DNA from: Pseudoxanthomonas japonensis
GTDB lineage: Bacteria > Pseudomonadota > Gammaproteobacteria > Xanthomonadales > Xanthomonadaceae
Reading direction: 5' to 3'
DNA: 64,000 nt
NCBI RefSeq assembly: GCF_010093445.1
Contig: NZ_PDWW01000012.1
Span: 42,721 to 106,720, forward strand
The stretch's first letter is position 1. Each line of letters starts with the position of its first letter. Both the position numbers and the translations under genes were made by a program. The notes under the pieces were generated by a model. The model was not told the DNA's origin. It did not search any database and worked only from the letters and a program-made list of their open reading frames with translations. This document shows, piece by piece, positions 53,176-61,666 of this stretch.

Positions 53176-54477
53176 ATGGCCACTCCGCCGGACGATACGC
53201 CGATGCGCCACCACGGCCTGCCCCGCAAACTCAGGATCGCCTTCATCCTGCAGGCCGTGATGGTAAGCCTGGCCATCGTGCTGGGCGTCTACCTGATCTC
53301 CGCCGTCATCAAGCACAGCCTGATGAACACGGCGCTGCAGGAGGAGGCCGCCCACTTCTGGCAGCTCTACAGCGCCAGCACCGCGCAGCCGCCACCGAAC
53401 ACGTACAACCTGCGCGGCTATCTGGTGCTCAAGGGGCATTCCAACCTGGTGCTGCCGGAGAACCTGCGCGACCTCCGTCCCGGGTTCCACGAACTGAAGA
53501 ACGACGACCTGCTGGTGCTCGTCGACGAGCAGTCCGAGGGCCGACTCTACCTGGTGTTCCTGCGCTCGCAGGCCGAACGCCTGGCGTTCTATTTCGGCAC
53601 CGTGCCGATCATCATGACCCTGGTCGCGATCTACCTAGTGTCCTGGCTGACCTACCGGGCGTCGAAGCGGCTGGTGTCGCCGGTCAGCTGGCTGGCGCGG
53701 CAGGTCGCGGAGTGGGATCCGCGCCGCCCCGACGTCAGTGCGCTGGCCGCCGATCGCCTGCCGAACGATGTGCAGGGCGAAGCCCGTCAACTGGCCGCGG
53801 CGCTGCACGGGCTGGCGCAGCGTGTGAGCGCGCACGTGGCGCGCGAGCGCGACTTCACCCGCGATGCCAGCCATGAACTGCGCACACCACTGACGGTCAT
53901 CCGCGTGGCCACCGACATGGGCATGGCCGAGGATTCGCCGCCGCGCGTGGCGCGCGCATTGCAGCGCATCCAGCGCGCCGGCCGCGACATGGAAGCGGTG
54001 ATCGATGCCTTCCTGATCCTGGCCCGCGAGGCCGAGGTCGAGCCGCAGAGCGAGGACTTCGACGTCGCCGACATCGTCATGGACGAAGCCGAGAACGCGC
54101 GCACGCTGCTGCTCAACAAGCCGGTCGACCTGGAAGTCACGCTGCACGCGCGCCCGCGCCTGCATGCACCGCCACGCGTGTTCCAGGTGGTCGTCAGCAA
54201 CCTGTTGCGCAACGCCTGCGCCTATACCGACCGTGGCCGCATCGATGTGCTGCTGGAGCCGGACCGCGTGGTCGTGCGGGACACCGGCATCGGCATGTCC
54301 GTCGAATCGATGCAGCGCGTGTTCGAGCCGTTCTACCGCGCCGACCCCACGCGCCCGCATGGCAGTGGCCTGGGCCTGTCGATCGTCAGCCGGCTGTGCG
54401 ACCGCTTCGGCTGGAAGATCGAGCTCGACAGCGAGCTCGGTCGCGGGACCACGGCGACGATCCGCTTCGTTCCGTAA
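53176..54477 (+). CDS. Sensor histidine kinase
   Basis: 433 aa. Two membrane helices (~20-42, IAFILQAVMVSLAIVLGVYLIS; ~138-157, FGTVPIIMTLVAIYLVSWLTY) enclose a ~95-residue periplasmic sensor domain. A HAMP region follows (RASKRLVSPVSWLARQVAEWD). H-box with H233 in RDASHELRTPLTVIR, N-box VVSNLLRNACAYT, G-boxes VRDTGIGMS and HGSGLGLSIVSR. Canonical and complete. Signal unknown. An alternative ATG at 53203 would remove nine cytoplasmic residues. Confidence 0.92.
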   Translation: MATPPDDTPMRHHGLPRKLRIAFILQAVMVSLAIVLGVYLISAVIKHSLMNTALQEEAAHFWQLYSASTAQPPPNTYNLRGYLVLKGHSNLVLPENLRDLRPGFHELKNDDLLVLVDEQSEGRLYLVFLRSQAERLAFYFGTVPIIMTLVAIYLVSWLTYRASKRLVSPVSWLARQVAEWDPRRPDVSALAADRLPNDVQGEARQLAAALHGLAQRVSAHVARERDFTRDASHELRTPLTVIRVATDMGMAEDSPPRVARALQRIQRAGRDMEAVIDAFLILAREAEVEPQSEDFDVADIVMDEAENARTLLLNKPVDLEVTLHARPRLHAPPRVFQVVVSNLLRNACAYTDRGRIDVLLEPDRVVVRDTGIGMSVESMQRVFEPFYRADPTRPHGSGLGLSIVSRLCDRFGWKIELDSELGRGTTATIRFVP

Positions 54478-54574
54478 TCCATAATGGGAACTGACCGGTG
54501 CTCCGGGCTGTCAACGCGGCAGCCTCCGGCGCGTTCCCGTTCCCGACTCCCCACTTTCCGAGCCGACTCACTGC

Positions 54575-56110
54575 ATGAGCCAGCCAGCACGCATTGCCCC
54601 CCGCAAGACATCTCCCCTGCCCAGGATCCTGCTCGGGGTCGCCGTCGTCGCCATCCTCGGTGCGGGCGCATGGTACTGGACCTCGCGCAAGGCCGACGGC
54701 GCCGAGAGCGCGTATCGCACCACGACCGTGGAGCGCGGCGACATCCGCGTGGCCATCTCGGCCACCGGCACGCTCAGCGCGATCTCCACCGTGACCGTCG
54801 GCAGCCAGATCTCCGGCCAGGTCACCGACGTGCTGGTGGACTACAATAGCGAGGTGAAGAAGGGTGAGGTGCTGGCGCGCATCGACCCGAGCACCTACGA
54901 AGCCCAGATCGAACAGGGCAATGCGCAGATCGCGAACGCACAGGCCAGCCTGAAGCAGGCGCAGGCCACGCTGGCGAACGCCGAACTGGACTACACCCGC
55001 AAGGCCGACCTCGGCACGCAGAAGCTGGTCGCGCAGAGCGACGTCGACCTGGCCCGCGCGGCGCGCGACCAGGCGCGTGCGCAGGTCAACGCCGCGCAGG
55101 CGTCGATCCGCCAGCAGACCGCGTCCACCCAGACCACCCGCGTCAACCTCGACCGTACCGTCATCCGCTCGCCGGTGGACGGCGTGGTGCTGACCCGCAG
55201 CATCGAACCCGGCCAGACCGTGGCGGCCAGCCTGCAGGCGCCGGAGCTGTTCACCATCGCCGAAGACCTGTCGAAGATGAAGATCGAACTGGCCGTCGAC
55301 GAAGCCGACATCGGCCAGGTCAAGGTCGGGCAGGCGGTCTCGTTCACCGTCGATGCCTTCGCCGACCGCCAGTTCCGCGGCGAGGTGCAGCAGGTGCGCC
55401 TGTCCGCCACCACCACCAGCAACGTGGTGACCTATCCGGTGGTGGTCAGTGTGGACAACAGCGACGGCACGCTGCTGCCGGGACTGACAGTCAATGCCGA
55501 GATCGAGGTCAGCAAGCGGGACGACATTCTCAAGATTTCCAACGCCGCGCTGCGCTACAAGCCGACCGGCGAGGAGGCCAACGCCACGGCCGCCGCACAG
55601 GCGCCGCAGGGTGGCCAGAACCGCGGCAGCGGCGTCAGCGACGACTTGGTGCGCGTCGCCGGCACCCTGCAGCTGAAGCCGGAACAGCAGTCCGCATTCG
55701 ACGCGGCACTGGCCGCGTTGCGTGAGCGCCAGGCCGCGCGTGCGGCGCAGGCGCAGCAGCGAGGCGGTGCGAGCATGTTCGGTGGGCCGGGCGGCGGCCC
55801 GCGTTCCGGCGGCAACAGCAGCAGTGGCGGAGGCGCAATGCAGGCGCAGATCCGCCAACGCATGGCCGAACGCATGCAGCAGGACTTTGCGCCGTTCCGC
55901 GCCACTCTGGACGAGCAGCAGAGACAGCGCTGGGATGGCGAACTGCGCACGTTGCTCGGCGCCAAGCGCGCGCCGGTCTACAAGCTGGTCAACGGCAAGC
56001 CGGACATGGTGCAGGTGCGCGTGGGCGCCAGCGACGGCACCAGCACCGAGGTGTCCGGTGCGGTGAAGGAAGGCGACGTGGTGGTCGTGGGCGAGCGCGC
56101 GAAGGAATGA
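54575..56110 (+). CDS. macA: MacA-like periplasmic adaptor with a large C-terminal insertion
   Basis: 511 aa. Membrane anchor ~17-36 (RILLGVAVVAILGAGAWYW), lipoyl and hairpin domains ~58-200 (GTLSAISTVTVGSQISGQV; coiled coil around IANAQASLKQAQATLANAELDYTRK), a beta-barrel to about 315, and a membrane-proximal part ~467-511. Residues ~333-466 are an insertion absent from standard MacA (~370 aa): a Gly/Ser/Gln-rich linker plus two helix blocks with LKPEQQSAFDAALAALRERQ and LDEQQRQRWDGELRTLLG. Links an inner-membrane ABC transporter to an outer-membrane channel such as TolC. ATGA overlap with the ATPase gene. Confidence 0.87.
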   Translation: MSQPARIAPRKTSPLPRILLGVAVVAILGAGAWYWTSRKADGAESAYRTTTVERGDIRVAISATGTLSAISTVTVGSQISGQVTDVLVDYNSEVKKGEVLARIDPSTYEAQIEQGNAQIANAQASLKQAQATLANAELDYTRKADLGTQKLVAQSDVDLARAARDQARAQVNAAQASIRQQTASTQTTRVNLDRTVIRSPVDGVVLTRSIEPGQTVAASLQAPELFTIAEDLSKMKIELAVDEADIGQVKVGQAVSFTVDAFADRQFRGEVQQVRLSATTTSNVVTYPVVVSVDNSDGTLLPGLTVNAEIEVSKRDDILKISNAALRYKPTGEEANATAAAQAPQGGQNRGSGVSDDLVRVAGTLQLKPEQQSAFDAALAALRERQAARAAQAQQRGGASMFGGPGGGPRSGGNSSSGGGAMQAQIRQRMAERMQQDFAPFRATLDEQQRQRWDGELRTLLGAKRAPVYKLVNGKPDMVQVRVGASDGTSTEVSGAVKEGDVVVVGERAKE

Positions 56111-56832
56111 GCACGCCGTCCGCGAACGCCGGCGACCGCGTGCCGGTCATCCAGACGCATGCGCTGGGCAAGGTCTATTCCGCCGGCACCGAGGCGGAAG
56201 TGGTCGCGCTGCGCGGTGTCGACATGCGCGTGGACCGCGGCGATTTCGTCGCCATCATGGGGCCGTCCGGCTCGGGCAAGTCCACGCTGATGAACCTGAT
56301 CGGCTGCCTGGACACGCCGACCGACGGCAGCTACCTGTGCGACGGCATCGACGTGGCCACGCTGGACGCCGAGCAGCTGGCGATCCTGCGCCGCGAGAAG
56401 ATCGGCTTCGTGTTCCAGGGCTTCCACCTGTTGCCGCGCATGACCGCACTGGACAACGTGGCGATGCCGCTGGGCTACGCGCAGGTGCCGCCGGGCGAGC
56501 GCGCCGAACGCGCGCGCCAGGCACTGGCCGCGGTCGGTCTGGCCGAGCGCGCCGGCCACCGGCCCAATGAACTGTCCGGTGGCCAGCAGCAGCGCGTGGC
56601 CATCGCGCGCGCGCTGATCAACCAGCCGCCGATCCTGCTGGCCGATGAACCGACCGGTGCGCTCGACAGCAAGACCGGTGAGGAGATCCTGGCGCTGTTC
56701 AAGCGCCTGCGCGACGACGGTCATACCGTCATCCTGATCACCCACGACGCCGAAGTCGCCGCGCATGCCGACCGCATCCTGGTGATGCGCGACGGCGAGC
56801 TGCATGAGGAGGAGGTGATTCGTGATTCGTGA
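56107..56832 (+). CDS. ABC transporter ATP-binding protein, MacB/LolD-like
   Basis: 241 aa. Walker [10 protein letters not shown] (~51-59), Q-loop FQGFHLLPR, signature LSGGQQQR, Walker [18 protein letters not shown]-loop ITHD. In E. coli MacB this domain is fused to the permease; here it is a separate gene, as in YknY-type systems. The last residues (EEVIRDS) and the stop codon are encoded by the heptanucleotide repeat at 56815-56835, so the original C-terminus may have been different. Overlaps macA by 4 bp. Confidence 0.93.
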   Translation: MSTPSANAGDRVPVIQTHALGKVYSAGTEAEVVALRGVDMRVDRGDFVAIMGPSGSGKSTLMNLIGCLDTPTDGSYLCDGIDVATLDAEQLAILRREKIGFVFQGFHLLPRMTALDNVAMPLGYAQVPPGERAERARQALAAVGLAERAGHRPNELSGGQQQRVAIARALINQPPILLADEPTGALDSKTGEEILALFKRLRDDGHTVILITHDAEVAAHADRILVMRDGELHEEEVIRDS

Positions 56833-56944
56833 TTGGAAGGGAGGCGCCATGAGGCCGATTCCCCAACGAGCTTGCGATATTTCGGTGCAGCGTGGCTGCG
56901 GTTGCTTTGCTCTTGCGAATTCCCTATCACCAATCACCAATCAC
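56815..56944. repeat. Heptanucleotide inverted-repeat element between the ABC ATPase and permease genes
   Basis: Left arm: GTGATTC, GTGATTC, GTGATTG (56815-56835). Right arm: ATCA then two CCAATCA heptads plus CACGG (56926-56946), separated by about 90 bp. The arms are complementary and match the element at 4239-4339. It begins inside the ATPase gene, supplies its stop codon, and ends just before the permease ATG. Confidence 0.85.
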
Positions 56945-56955
56945 GGCTTCCAACC

Positions 56956-58197
56956 ATGAAGTTCTCCGACATCCTGCGCACCGCGCTGCACGCGCTGCGT
57001 GGCAACTGGATGCGCAGCGCGCTGACCTCGCTGGGCGTGATCATCGGCATCGCCGCCGTCATCGTCATGGTGTCGGTGGGCCAGGGCACGCAGGCCGAGA
57101 TCGACAAGCTGGTATCCGGGCTGGGCTCGCAGCGGCTGGACATCAGCCCGGGCGCCGGCCGTGGTCCCGGCGGTGGCGGCGTGCGGATGAGTTCCAGCAG
57201 TTTCTACACGCTCAAGGAAGGCGACGTCGACGCGATCCGCAACGAGATCCCGGAAGTGCAGTACGTGGCCGGTGCGTTGCGCGGCAATACCCAGATCGTG
57301 TTCGCCGAGAACAATGCATCGACCAGCTGGCAGGGCGTGCAGGCCGATTTCTTCGACATCAACAGCTGGGTCATCGCCAACGGCGAGGGCTTCGACGCAC
57401 AGGACTACTCCAGTGCCGACAAGGTGGTGATCCTCGGCGAGACCGTGCGCCGCACGCTGTTCGGCGAGGACAGCGGCGTCGGCCAGACCGTGCGCCTGGG
57501 TCGCGTGCCGTTCACGGTGGTCGGCACGCTGGCGTCGAAGGGGCAGGGCGGCTTCGGGCAGGACCAGGACGACGTGATGATGGTGCCGCTGGAGACCGCG
57601 CGCCGTCGCCTGATGGGGTCGATGGGGTTGCCGCCGGGCGCCGTGCAGCAGATCGCGCTGACCGTGGCCGACGCCAAGGACCTGGGCTACGTGCAGGGCG
57701 AGGTGGAAGCGCTGCTGCGCCAGCGGCACAAGATCGGCCCGGGTGAGGACGACGACTTCAACGTCCGCAACATCTCCGAGATCGTCGCCACCCGTACCGC
57801 CACCACCCGGCTGATGTCGCTGCTGCTGGGCGCGGTGGCCACCATTTCGCTGATCGTCGGGGGCATCGGCATCATGAACATCATGCTGGTGTCGGTGACC
57901 GAACGCATCCGCGAGATCGGACTGCGCATGGCGGTGGGCGCCGGACCGGGCGACGTGCGCCGGCAGTTCCTCGCCGAGGCCATGCTGCTGTCGCTGGGCG
58001 GTGGCGTGCTGGGCATCGTCATCGGCGTGGCCGGGGCGCTGCTGGTCGGCAAGTTCAGTGACCTGCCGGTGGCGTTGAACGGGCAGGTCATCGGCCTGGC
58101 GGCGGGCTTCTCGATCGCCACCGGCCTGTTCTTCGGCTACTACCCGGCACGCAAAGCCTCGCAGCTCGACCCCATCGAGGCGCTGCGCTCCCAGTAA
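56956..58197 (+). CDS. ABC transporter permease, MacB periplasmic-core family
   Basis: 413 aa from the ATG giving MKFSDILRTALHALRGNWMRS. First helix ~22-42 (LTSLGVIIGIAAVIVMVSVG), a large periplasmic MacB core domain (~45-280), then three C-terminal helices: LMSLLLGAVATISLIVGGIGIMN, LLSLGGGVLGIVIGVAGALLVG and GLAAGFSIATGLFFGYYPA. ARKASQLDPIEALRSQ is the family C-terminus. An upstream extension of the frame reads through the repeat and is discarded. Mechanotransmission exporter of a hydrophobic compound, peptide or macrolide; substrate unknown. Confidence 0.92.
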   Translation: MKFSDILRTALHALRGNWMRSALTSLGVIIGIAAVIVMVSVGQGTQAEIDKLVSGLGSQRLDISPGAGRGPGGGGVRMSSSSFYTLKEGDVDAIRNEIPEVQYVAGALRGNTQIVFAENNASTSWQGVQADFFDINSWVIANGEGFDAQDYSSADKVVILGETVRRTLFGEDSGVGQTVRLGRVPFTVVGTLASKGQGGFGQDQDDVMMVPLETARRRLMGSMGLPPGAVQQIALTVADAKDLGYVQGEVEALLRQRHKIGPGEDDDFNVRNISEIVATRTATTRLMSLLLGAVATISLIVGGIGIMNIMLVSVTERIREIGLRMAVGAGPGDVRRQFLAEAMLLSLGGGVLGIVIGVAGALLVGKFSDLPVALNGQVIGLAAGFSIATGLFFGYYPARKASQLDPIEALRSQ

Positions 58198-58267
58198 TGC
58201 GCCAGGACTGGCGTGGCGCAGCGGCGGGAGTATGCTGAACGCCCGTTGTGCCCACCGGTCCTGCGCC

Positions 58268-59224
58268 ATGAGCCCGCATTCGTCCCGCCGGCCGCTTGCA
58301 CTCGCCATCCATGGAGGCGCTGGCGTGATCGAGCCGGGCAGCCTGGGGGCCGACGTGGAAACCGCGATCCACGCCGAACTCGCGCGTGCCCTCGATGTCG
58401 GCCACGCCATCCTCGCCACGGGCGGCACTGCGCTGGACGCGGTCGAAGCCGCGGTGACGATGCTCGAGGATTCGCCGCACTTCAACGCCGGGCGCGGCTC
58501 GGTGTTCACCGCCGAAGGGCGGCACGAACTGGATGCGTCGATCATGGACGGAAGGCATCGCCGTGCCGGTTCGGTCGCCGGCCTGATGACGGTGCGCCAT
58601 CCCGTGCGGTTGGCGCGACGCGTGCTGGAGGATTCGCCGCATGTGTTCCTGATCGGCGACGGCGCGGAGCAGTTCGCCGATACGCAGCCGGGCATCGAGC
58701 GCGTGCCGAACGGCTGGTTCTCGACCGAGGCGCGGCGCGTGCAGCTGCGCGATGCGCAACAGCGCGAGCAGCAGGCCTGGCAGGGCAGTGACGATCTGCG
58801 GGGCAAGTATTTCGGTACGGTCGGTGCGGTGGCGCTGGACAGCCGCGGGCACCTGGCGGCCGCCACGTCCACCGGCGGCATGACCAACAAGCGCTGGGGG
58901 CGTGTCGGCGATTCGCCGGTGATCGGTGCCGGCACCTGGGCCGACGCGCGTTGCGCGGTCTCGTGCAGCGGCTGGGGCGAGTTCTACATCCGCAACGCGG
59001 CGGCGCACGACATCGCCGCGCGTATCGCGTACCGGGGCGATCGCCTTCGCGATGCGGTGGAGGACGTGATCCTCGGCGAAGTGCCGCAGCATGGGGGCGA
59101 TGGCGGTGCGATCGCGGTGGACCGCGACGGCAACCTGGCGCTGGTCCTCAATACGCGCGGCATGTACCGCGGCTGGGTGCGGCCCGACGGCACGCGAGGC
59201 ACGGCCATATATCAGGACACCTGA
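58268..59224 (+). CDS. iaaA: Isoaspartyl peptidase / L-asparaginase (Ntn hydrolase)
   Basis: Plant-type asparaginase family that cleaves isoaspartyl dipeptides. 318 aa from the ATG giving MSPHSSRRPL. LAIHGGAGVIEP at the N-terminus, FNAGRGSVFTAEGRHELDASIMDG, and the autocleavage site with nucleophile T184 in YFGTVGAVALDSRG. Downstream SSGG-type loop STGGMTNKRWGRVGDSPVIGAGTWAD. The precursor should self-cleave before T184 into alpha and beta chains. An ATG 36 bp upstream (58232) is less likely. The sigma-factor GTG follows immediately after its stop codon. Confidence 0.93.
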   Translation: MSPHSSRRPLALAIHGGAGVIEPGSLGADVETAIHAELARALDVGHAILATGGTALDAVEAAVTMLEDSPHFNAGRGSVFTAEGRHELDASIMDGRHRRAGSVAGLMTVRHPVRLARRVLEDSPHVFLIGDGAEQFADTQPGIERVPNGWFSTEARRVQLRDAQQREQQAWQGSDDLRGKYFGTVGAVALDSRGHLAAATSTGGMTNKRWGRVGDSPVIGAGTWADARCAVSCSGWGEFYIRNAAAHDIAARIAYRGDRLRDAVEDVILGEVPQHGGDGGAIAVDRDGNLALVLNTRGMYRGWVRPDGTRGTAIYQDT

Positions 59225-59941
59225 GTGACGGTGCCGTCGGAGCGCAGCGCGGATGCGTTGACGCTGGCGATCTATCGCACTCTCCGCGCCCAGGCGCTGC
59301 GGTTGTGCCGTCGTACGGACGAAGCGGAAGACCTGGTGCAGGAGGCGCTGCTTGCCGGCATGGTCGCCGGACGCCATGACCTGCCCTGGCTCTCCGGCGT
59401 ACTCCGTCGCCAGGCGGCGATGGTGGTACGCACGGCGGTCCGGCGGCGTCGTCGCGAAGCGCTGGCCGAACTCCATCAAGACGACGTCGTCGCCGAGGCA
59501 TCGCACCCGGCATCCGGACCCGCCGCGACGCACCTCCCCTGGCTGGCGACGCTCCCGCCCTCGGCGCGTCGGCTGGCGGTCCTCGCGCTGCACGGCCTGT
59601 CCGCGGACGAGATCCGCTGGATCCTGCGCATCGAGCCGACCGCATTCCGCCAGCGCCTGACCCGCATCCGCCAGACGCTTGCTGCGCAGTCCCCGACGGT
59701 GCGCGCCGAAAGCATCGCGTTGTCGCAACTGCGCGACCCTGCACGCAGCGTCGATCTGGCCTTCGGCCTGGCCCGGCGTGCGCTGAAGGCCGCCATGCAG
59801 GCCGGCGAGGGCCTGGGAACGCACGATCCGGATGGGCACCTGCTCCTGATCGATGCCGGTGCTCACACATCGCCTTCCCGCGGCAACCAACAGAAGGGAA
59901 TCACACAGGAGGACATCCCATGCTCACGCACTGCAAGGTAG
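59225..59941 (+). CDS. Sigma-70 family (ECF-like) RNA polymerase sigma factor
   Basis: 238 aa from a GTG that abuts the iaaA stop codon. Region 2 residues ~12-75 (YRTLRAQALRLCRRTDEAEDLVQEALLAGM), region 4 ~105-155 (LPPSARRLAVLALHGLSADEIRWILRIEPTAFRQRLTRIRQTL). A C-terminal extension of ~75 residues follows, with helix SVDLAFGLARRALKAAMQAGEG and GTHDPDGHLLLIDAGAHTSP. No anti-sigma factor is adjacent; the extension may do that job. The last 22 bp overlap the VOC gene, whose Shine-Dalgarno lies inside this gene, so the two are coupled. Regulon unknown. Confidence 0.83.
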   Translation: MTVPSERSADALTLAIYRTLRAQALRLCRRTDEAEDLVQEALLAGMVAGRHDLPWLSGVLRRQAAMVVRTAVRRRRREALAELHQDDVVAEASHPASGPAATHLPWLATLPPSARRLAVLALHGLSADEIRWILRIEPTAFRQRLTRIRQTLAAQSPTVRAESIALSQLRDPARSVDLAFGLARRALKAAMQAGEGLGTHDPDGHLLLIDAGAHTSPSRGNQQKGITQEDIPCSRTAR

Positions 59942-60297
59942 GCGCCATCGTGTTCTTCGTCTCCGACCTGGCCCGGTCGGTGGCGTTCTATCGCGACACC
60001 CTGGGCCTGCCCATTGACGCCATGGACGGACATGACGGTCCGTTCGCGATGGGTGAGGTCGGTGAACTCGCGCTCGTCTTCATTCCACGGCCGGCGCGCG
60101 CGGGCGAATCGCCGGTCGTCGTCTTCAGTCTCGAGGGCGGCATCGACGACCATGCCGAAGCGCTGGCCGCGAAGGGCGTGGAGATCGTGGTGCCGGTCAG
60201 CGAGTCGCCCGACGGCGGACTGTCGCTGGATTTCCTCGATCCGGACGGCAACGTGCTGAGCCTGCACCAGAACGAGGGCGCGCCGCGCCGGCACTGA
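59920..60297 (+). CDS. VOC-superfamily (glyoxalase-like) protein
   Basis: 125 aa, two beta-alpha-beta-beta-beta modules. VGAIVFFVSDLARSVAFYRDTLGLPI is the classical first module, and SLDFLDPDGNVLSLHQNE the end of the second. Metal ligands of true glyoxalase I are not all evident, so the activity could be glyoxalase, dioxygenase or antibiotic binding. A perfect AGGAGG 7 nt upstream fixes the start. Coupled to the sigma factor upstream, which could mean a shared stress response. Confidence 0.87.
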   Translation: MLTHCKVGAIVFFVSDLARSVAFYRDTLGLPIDAMDGHDGPFAMGEVGELALVFIPRPARAGESPVVVFSLEGGIDDHAEALAAKGVEIVVPVSESPDGGLSLDFLDPDGNVLSLHQNEGAPRRH

Positions 60298-60316
60298 GCG
60301 CGGCGCGGCGACGGGA

Positions 60317-61054
60317 TCACTTCACGTACGGGGCAATCACGCGCTGCCAGATGTCGTAGCCCGCGGCATTCATGTGCAGCCGGTCTTCGATGAACAGGGC
60401 TTCATTGGGCTGGCCACCTGCATCCAGCATGGGCGTGAAGATGTCGATGTAATCCACGCCCAGGCGCGTGGCTTCTGCCTGCACCAGCGCATTCGCCTCG
60501 CGCTGGGCGGGCAGGAGTTGCGCGCGCGACGGGCTGGGCTTGGTGCTGATGTAGGCGATCTTCGCCTTCGGCAGGTCGCGGCGCACGCGGTCGACGAAGG
60601 CGATGAAGTCCGCGCGCACCTGCTGCGGCGTGCGGCCCGAGTGTAGATCGTTGTCGCCGGCGTAGATCAGGATCTGCCGCGGGGCGTAGGGAACAATGGT
60701 GCGGTCCGCGTACCACGTGCTGTCCCGCAGTTCGGACCCGCCGAAGCCGCGGTTGATCACCGGCACGCCGGGGAAATCCTGCGCCAGCGTGTCCCACAGG
60801 CGGATCGACGAGCTGCCGGTGAACACCACGCCTCCGCTCGGTGGCGGCGACTGCGCGTCTTCCGCCGCAAAACGCTGCATGTCGTTCTCCCACTCCGCGT
60901 TGGAGACCTGCTCCGGAATGCGCGGCGCGGTCTTCGCCGTTGTCGTGGCGGCAGGCGTGGCGGACGTCGCGGGCGGGCCGCCCGCGCAGGCGGCGAGCAC
61001 GGCGGCAAGCGCGAGGGCGCACAGGGGCAGGCGCAGGGAGTTCGGGAACGTCAC
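60317..61054 (-). CDS. SGNH/GDSL-type hydrolase lipoprotein
   Basis: 245 aa. Signal peptide with lipobox LAAC (Cys23). SGNH blocks: block I Ser in VVFTGSSSIRLWD, block II Gly in INRGFGGSELRD, block III Asn in IYAGDNDLHSGRT, block V Asp-His in EDRLHMNAAGYDIW. The catalytic set is complete. Envelope-anchored esterase, lipase or acyl hydrolase of polysaccharides or lipids; substrate unknown. Convergent with the VOC gene, 19 bp between stops. Confidence 0.88.
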   Translation of the reverse strand: MTFPNSLRLPLCALALAAVLAACAGGPPATSATPAATTTAKTAPRIPEQVSNAEWENDMQRFAAEDAQSPPPSGGVVFTGSSSIRLWDTLAQDFPGVPVINRGFGGSELRDSTWYADRTIVPYAPRQILIYAGDNDLHSGRTPQQVRADFIAFVDRVRRDLPKAKIAYISTKPSPSRAQLLPAQREANALVQAEATRLGVDYIDIFTPMLDAGGQPNEALFIEDRLHMNAAGYDIWQRVIAPYVK

Positions 61055-61257
61055 GGGGGAAGGGCTCCTCGGGGGCGGTCAGCCCCCAGTGGACCAGCCC
61101 GGGACCGGTGATGCAAACCGGCCGCGGGCTGCCTTGTGGCAAAATCGCGTCTTGGCGCGCTACCTGCGCCGGTTCCACCCGATCCGACCTCCCGCTGGTC
61201 CAGGCACCGCCTGGCCGGCCGGGGACGATGCGGGACCTCCTTCGCATCGACCTGCCC

Positions 61258-61638
61258 ATGGCTGACGAAACCGGACATCTCCCCCGCGGCCCGGGCCGCA
61301 TCCTCAAGGCGACCGTGTGGTCCATGCAGGGGCTGCGGGCGGCGTGGATCCACGAATCCTCGTTCCGCCTGGAGGTCTACCTGCTGGTCGTGCTGGCGCC
61401 ACTGGCACTGTGGCTGGGAGAGGGTGGGCTGGAGCGCGCGATGATGATCGGCAGCTGCCTGCTGGTGCTGGCGGCCGAGCTGCTGAACTCCGCGGTGGAA
61501 GCCGTCATCGAGCGCTACGGCCCCGAACACCACGAGCTCGCCGGTCGTGCGAAGGACATGGGTTCCGCCGCCGTCTTCGTGCTGATGATGAACGTGCTGC
61601 TGTGCTGGGGCCTGATCCTTGTGCCCCGCTATCTCTGA
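61258..61638 (+). CDS. dgkA: Diacylglycerol kinase
   Basis: Small trimeric inner-membrane kinase returning diacylglycerol to phosphatidic acid. 126 aa, near E. coli DgkA (122). GLRAAWIHESSFRLEVYLLV, the signature ELLNSAVEAVIERYG with HHELAGRAKDMGSAAVF, and three membrane helices. The start MADETGHLPRG agrees with family length; an ATG 30 bp upstream (61228) has a better placed GGGGA and may be used. Confidence 0.94.
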   Translation: MADETGHLPRGPGRILKATVWSMQGLRAAWIHESSFRLEVYLLVVLAPLALWLGEGGLERAMMIGSCLLVLAAELLNSAVEAVIERYGPEHHELAGRAKDMGSAAVFVLMMNVLLCWGLILVPRYL

Positions 61639-61666
61639 CTTTTGATCTGAACCAAGGTACTCCCCC

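Noticed and set aside
56107..58197. ABC ATPase and permease as a broken macB gene.
   Set aside because: Each has its own complete domain and start; the split form is common in related ABC exporters. The repeat between them is reported separately.
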